From Yinghuangia elevatio (GTDB lineage: Bacteria; Actinomycetota; Actinomycetes; Streptomycetales; Streptomycetaceae), in assembly GCF_040649515.1 (NCBI RefSeq), contig NZ_JBEZFP010000036.1, positions 5,834 through 69,833 of the forward strand: 64,000 nt of DNA, given 5' to 3'. A program made the translations under genes and the position numbers. A model generated the notes under the pieces. That model was not told the DNA's origin. It saw only the letters and a program-made list of their open reading frames with translations, and did no database searches. Shown here in pieces: positions 60,407 through 64,000 of this stretch (position 1 is the first letter of the stretch; each line of letters opens with the position of its first letter).

Positions 60407-62863
60407 GTGGATGAGCGACCGCGTGGGACAGCAGCCGACCCGCAGGAAGAGCTCGCGGCGCGGTTGCGCGGCCTCCAGGAGCTGTCGGGTCTGGGCGTAC
60501 GCGCGCTCGCCCGCGATGCCGGCCTGAGCTCGTCGTCCCTGTCGCGCTACCTCGGGGGCCAGACCGTGCCCCCGTGGCCCGCGGTGGTCGCGCTCTGCCG
60601 TCTCGTCAAGCGCGACCCCCGCCCGCTGCGCCCGCTGTGGGACCGCTGTTCGAACCCGCTGCCCGCGCCCCCGAAAGCCAGTCGGCAGGTGCAGCCCCGG
60701 CCGCGCAACGACCTGCCGCGCGACGTACCCGACTTCACCGGCCGCGAAGCCCCGCTCGCCGCGGTGCTCGCCGCCGTCGACAGCCACCGCGTGGTCGCCC
60801 TCGACGGAATGGCGGGCGTCGGGAAGACCTCCCTGGCGGTGCACGCGGCACACCGGCTGGCCGAGCAGTTCCCGGATGCCCAGCTGTACGTGGACCTGCA
60901 CGGGTTCACCGAGGGGCAGGAACCGCTCAGCGCCGATTCCGCGCTGCGCATGCTGCTCGGCGCGCTCGACGTCCCGTCCGAGCGCGTCCCGCAGGAGGGC
61001 CTGGAGCAACTCGCCGCGTGCTGGCGGTCGGAACTTGCGGGCCGGCGGGCGGTGGTGGTCCTCGACAACGCCGTCGACGCCGAGCAGGTCCGCCCCCTGC
61101 TGCCCGGCGCCGGCCCCTCCGTCGCCCTGGTCACGAGCCGCAACCGGCTGCTCGGCCTCGACGAGGTGCCCCCGGTGTCGCTGGACGTGCTGAGCCCGGA
61201 GGAGAGCGCCGAACTACTCGCCCGGGCGAGCGGTGATCCCACCGGACCGGAAGGCCGACTGGCCCGCGACCCCGAATCCGCCGCCGAGGTGCTGCGCCTG
61301 TGCGGCCACCTGCCGCTGGCGCTGCGGCTGGCCGCGGCCCGGCTGCGCCACCGGCCGGGCTGGACCGTGGGCATCCTGGCCGAGCGGCTGTCCCAGGGCA
61401 CCGGCGAGGTCGACGCCGCACTGGCCATGTCGGTACGGCAGTTGGACCGGGCGCAGGCCCGGCTCTTCCGCATGCTCGGGATCCTGCCGGGGCCGTCGTT
61501 CGACGAGTACGTGGTCGCCGCGGTTGCCGACGTACCGGTGCGTACCGCCCGGATCATCCTCGAAGACCTGCTCGACGCGCACCTCGTCCAGCAGCCGACC
61601 GTCGGCCGCTACCGGCTGCACGACCTGGTACGCGGGCACGCCCGCCAGACCGGTGCCGAGCAGGACGCCCCGGCCGATCGGGAACGCGCCCTGGGCCGGA
61701 TGCTCGACTTCTATGTCCACGCGACCGCCGCCGCGGACGCCGCGCTGGCCGCGCTGTCGCCCAGCCGCCCGCCCTCGGCAGGCCGGCCACCGGCCGAACT
61801 GCCGCCGTTCGCGGACAAGAACCAGGCGCTCGCCTGGCTGGTCGCGGAGTACGAGAACCTGATCGGCGTCTTCGAGACGGCGGCCGCGATCGGTGCCGAC
61901 ACGCACGTGTGCGAACTGCCGCGCTTCATGCGCGCCTACTTCGCGCGCCGCTGCGGCACGACGCATCTCAACTACCTGTTCGAGCGGTCGCTCGACGCCG
62001 CACGGCGCCTGGACGACCCGCTGCACGAGGCCGAGGCGCAGAGCGACTTGGGCTTCGCGCGCTACAACGCGGGCCGGATGGCCGAGGCCGTCGCGGCGTA
62101 CGAGGCCGCCGAACCACGGCTGTCGCAGGTCGGGGCCACCCGAGGGCAGGCGGAACTGGCCATGCGGCGCGGCTATCTGACGTGGGATCAGGGGTACGCG
62201 GAGGAACCGCTCGAATTCTTCCGGCTGGCCGGGAGGTCGTACGAAGCCGCCGGCTGCCCGACCGGCGCGGCACACGCATCGGCGTCCGAGGCATGGGCGC
62301 TGCTGCAACTGGGACAGCGCGAGGAGGCGGCACGGTTGGCGCGCGGCGTCCTGGACATCCCGACCGCGGACCCCGCATGGCCGCCCACCTTCACCGCCCG
62401 GATCACGCTCGGCGTGGCCGTCGCCGACGACGAACCCGCCCAGGCGGTCGAGCACTTGCAGCAGGCGCTGGACCTGGCCCGGTCCGACGGCCACATGAAC
62501 AACGAGGCGTGGTGTCTGAACTGCCTCGGTGTCGCACTCCGGCGGATGGGCCGGTACGACGAGGCGCTCGCCCGGCACCGCGAGGCGTTCGCCCTGCTGG
62601 ACAAGCTCTTCGAGGAGCACTGGAAGGTCCGCTTCCTCAACGGCTACGCCGAGACGTGCCGACTGGCCGGGCTCACCGACGAGGCCCGCCGGCTGTACGC
62701 CCACGCCCTGGCGAAGGCACCCGAACTCGGCTACCGACACGAGGAAGCACAGGCCCACGAGGGCCTGGCGGTGCTGCTCGACGCCTCGGATCCGGCCGCG
62801 GCCGCCGAACACCGGGAAGCGGCACGGGCCCTCGTACACGAACTCATGCCTAGCGCGGTCTGA
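60407..62863 (+). CDS. HTH/NB-ARC/TPR regulator (AfsR/SARP-like ATPase type)
   Basis: An 818-residue signal-transduction protein: an XRE-type helix-turn-helix (about 10-60; LSGLGVRALARDAGLSSSSLSRYLGG), an NB-ARC NTPase (about 105-400) with GMAGVGKTSL as P-loop and RRAVVVLDNA as Walker B, followed by GLPLAL-like GHLPLALRLAAARLR, and C-terminal TPR repeats (about 500-810; YDEALARHREAFALLDK). Such proteins oligomerise in response to a ligand and control transcription. The GTG at 60407 is the first start in frame, preceded by GAGAGG. An ATG at 60411 is out of frame and was not used. Confidence 0.85.
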   Translation: MDERPRGTAADPQEELAARLRGLQELSGLGVRALARDAGLSSSSLSRYLGGQTVPPWPAVVALCRLVKRDPRPLRPLWDRCSNPLPAPPKASRQVQPRPRNDLPRDVPDFTGREAPLAAVLAAVDSHRVVALDGMAGVGKTSLAVHAAHRLAEQFPDAQLYVDLHGFTEGQEPLSADSALRMLLGALDVPSERVPQEGLEQLAACWRSELAGRRAVVVLDNAVDAEQVRPLLPGAGPSVALVTSRNRLLGLDEVPPVSLDVLSPEESAELLARASGDPTGPEGRLARDPESAAEVLRLCGHLPLALRLAAARLRHRPGWTVGILAERLSQGTGEVDAALAMSVRQLDRAQARLFRMLGILPGPSFDEYVVAAVADVPVRTARIILEDLLDAHLVQQPTVGRYRLHDLVRGHARQTGAEQDAPADRERALGRMLDFYVHATAAADAALAALSPSRPPSAGRPPAELPPFADKNQALAWLVAEYENLIGVFETAAAIGADTHVCELPRFMRAYFARRCGTTHLNYLFERSLDAARRLDDPLHEAEAQSDLGFARYNAGRMAEAVAAYEAAEPRLSQVGATRGQAELAMRRGYLTWDQGYAEEPLEFFRLAGRSYEAAGCPTGAAHASASEAWALLQLGQREEAARLARGVLDIPTADPAWPPTFTARITLGVAVADDEPAQAVEHLQQALDLARSDGHMNNEAWCLNCLGVALRRMGRYDEALARHREAFALLDKLFEEHWKVRFLNGYAETCRLAGLTDEARRLYAHALAKAPELGYRHEEAQAHEGLAVLLDASDPAAAAEHREAARALVHELMPSAV

Positions 62864-62974
62864 CGACCCCGCCGCAAGGCACCGCCGAAAGGCGGTGCCG
62901 AGCGGTGGTGCGTCATGCCGGGCTACGGGTCTACGGGGCTACGTGGTGCCCGCGACGGGTGGTGCTCCGCGGAG

Positions 62975-63463
62975 CTACGCGGTGCCCAAGGCCTGGGCCA
63001 GGGTGAGCTTGCCGGTCGCGATGTGGATCCCGCGCGAGACGATGCGCGCTTCGGTCGTGTCCAGGGACGACAGGCGCGTCAGCGGTACGGGGCCGTCGTC
63101 GTGCAGCGAGCAGCACAGCAGGAGCAGGGTGCGCAGCGGCCCGTCCTGGTAGGGGGACTCCGGCCGGGTGACCAACTCGCGCAGTACGGGCCACCGGACG
63201 GTCGCGTAGCGGCCGTCGTCGGACCATTCGAGGCAGAGCGCGTACAGATCCGCCTGGCGTACGAAAGAGCCCTCCTCGGTGAGGATGTAGGCCGTCGCCT
63301 CGGCCGCCGGTTCGCCCTCGGCGGCCCGGTACAGCGCCGCCTCGATGACCTCCGAGGAGAGCGCGGGAACGGCGGCGCCCGGCTGCGACCGCTGGCGGCG
63401 CACGCGTGCCCCGTCGGCCTTCGTCTCCGTCGCGGCCCTGCTCCGGCGCCGGTCGCCGCTCAC
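62975..63463 (-). CDS. Hypothetical protein (162 aa)
   Basis: Not recognised. The last 120 residues look folded: VIEAALYRAAEGEPAAEATAYILTEEGSFVRQADLYALCLEW, a short variable part, and TRLSSLDTTEARIVSRGIHIATGKLTLAQALGTA at the end. The first 40 residues are Arg-rich. The GTG at 63463 follows GGGAGC; the frame is open to 63646, where a longer Arg/Gly-rich start is possible. Soluble, without signal or membrane segments. Confidence 0.6.
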   Translation of the reverse strand: MSGDRRRSRAATETKADGARVRRQRSQPGAAVPALSSEVIEAALYRAAEGEPAAEATAYILTEEGSFVRQADLYALCLEWSDDGRYATVRWPVLRELVTRPESPYQDGPLRTLLLLCCSLHDDGPVPLTRLSSLDTTEARIVSRGIHIATGKLTLAQALGTA

Positions 63464-63694
63464 GATGTGCTCCCGGTGCCCGGTGCGAGCCTCCGCACGA
63501 TTCCCACGGCCATTCGTATCGGCCCTTCCCGCCCCGTTCCCTGCCCTGATCATGCCCCTGATCATGTTCCGAGCCCCGCGCGAACAGCGCGGCGCCCCAA
63601 CGGAGTAAAAACAGCAGGGGCCCGGAATGTTACTACGCGGAAGCACACGAACGACCGCAGAATCGCGGAGTCGTGCCGCCCAGGTCGCAGCGGC

Positions 63695-63871
63695 TCAGCG
63701 GACGTTCCGGTCGGAGCGGTTCATCCAGTAGAGCTGCTTGTGGTGGCCGCCGGTGGCCTCGACGGCCGCGAGGCGGGCGCGCGCCTCGTCCTCGGTGTCG
63801 TACGACGCGATGAGGAACCGCGCCCCGTTGTCGTCCTGCCGCCAGACCTGCCATCGAACCGGTGTGTCCAT
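63695..63871 (-). CDS. SPOR-domain-like small protein (58 aa)
   Basis: A short gene read from the ATG at 63871 (stop at 63695-63697). The product begins MDTPVRWQVWRQDDNG and continues ARFLIASYDTEDEARARL and then GGHHKQLYWMNR. This matches the small Streptomyces proteins annotated as SPOR-domain containing, which share the VxRQDDNG and HKQLYW motifs. SPOR domains bind peptidoglycan, but this protein lacks a signal peptide, so its location is unclear. The ribosome site is weak. It overlaps the start of a LexA-like frame on the other strand. Confidence 0.7.
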   Translation of the reverse strand: MDTPVRWQVWRQDDNGARFLIASYDTEDEARARLAAVEATGGHHKQLYWMNRSDRNVR

Positions 63872-64000
63872 GGCGGAAATTGTGGTGCAGAGGACCCGGC
63901 CGCGGTACGCCCGCCCCGGGCGTCGAATCGCGCGGATATCCGCCGAGCATGCGCGAGATCGGCGAGGCGGTCGGCCTGTCGAGCACGCCCTCGGTTCGCA
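63862..64000 (+). CDS. LexA-like DNA-binding fragment, cut by the window edge
   Basis: A plus-strand frame ends at the window edge with SRGYPPSMREIGEAVGLSST (63928-63987), nearly identical to helices 2-3 of the LexA winged helix. The first LexA helix (LTxRQRxVL) is not found upstream: the preceding codons give an unrelated Arg/Gly/Pro-rich stretch. The GTG at 63862 or TTG at 63880 are the only possible starts. It is either a degraded or truncated lexA copy or a small LexA-like regulator. No SOS-box was seen. Confidence 0.4.
   Translation, partial: MCPWRKLWCRGPGRGTPAPGVESRGYPPSMREIGEAVGLSSTPSVR

Overview
The window is about 64 kb of very GC-rich DNA with dense genes, third-position G/C bias, frequent GTG starts and short stop/start overlaps. 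Family content points to a filamentous actinomycete of the Streptomyces kind: a SARP regulator, a mycothiol-dependent enzyme family member, ESX-type secretion genes, a ROK-controlled sugar operon, DUF427 and SPOR-domain small proteins. No tRNA, rRNA, CRISPR array or insertion sequence was seen. The left edge enters an operon and the right edge cuts a LexA-like reading frame.

Layout. (1) 0.2-9.6 kb, plus strand: a compact operon of fatty acyl-AMP ligase, acyl-CoA dehydrogenase-like protein, ferritin-like di-iron oxygenase, second AMP-forming ligase, MMPL exporter and PcaB/CreD-type lyase, facing a SARP regulator. It looks like a small lipid-derived natural product or modified-lipid pathway. 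(2) 10.8-13.0 kb: DUF427, a secreted membrane-anchored protein and a PPOX-fold protein; then a Tat-exported PhoD-type phosphatase (minus). (3) 14.9-21.8 kb, minus strand: kinase, GH4, two permeases, lipoprotein and ROK repressor, with the gene order of the Streptomyces csnR-EFGHK chitosan-oligosaccharide operon. (4) 21.9-23.4 kb: two divergent paralogous ECF sigma factors with mirror-image conserved upstream elements.

(5) 23.6-44.3 kb: a type VII secretion (ESX-like) island. It has a membrane protein with DLFEE repeats, an FHA-containing EccC ATPase, two Esx proteins that lack W-x-G, a 325-residue partner, a 2832-residue repeat-rich putative effector, a beta-helix/AAA+ fusion resembling EccA, and an anchored ricin-type lectin. 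EccB, EccD, EccE and mycosin are not in the window. This is the most unusual region.

(6) 44.4-53.8 kb: a catabolic regulon of bicupin, amidohydrolase, two CaiB/BaiF CoA-transferases, MmgE/PrpD, CitE-type lyase and an IclR regulator. The same interrupted palindrome (TTCC-N7-GGAA) lies upstream of the regulator and in the amidohydrolase/CoA-transferase divergent promoter. (7) 53.9-64.0 kb: unlinked small genes (HdeD-like membrane protein, mycothiol-dependent family, EF-hand protein coupled to a Pro-Gly-Pro peptide, DUF6355-like peptide, DUF1801, AhpD-like, SPOR), an NB-ARC/TPR regulator, a degraded cation-diffusion-facilitator gene and a LexA-like fragment at the edge.
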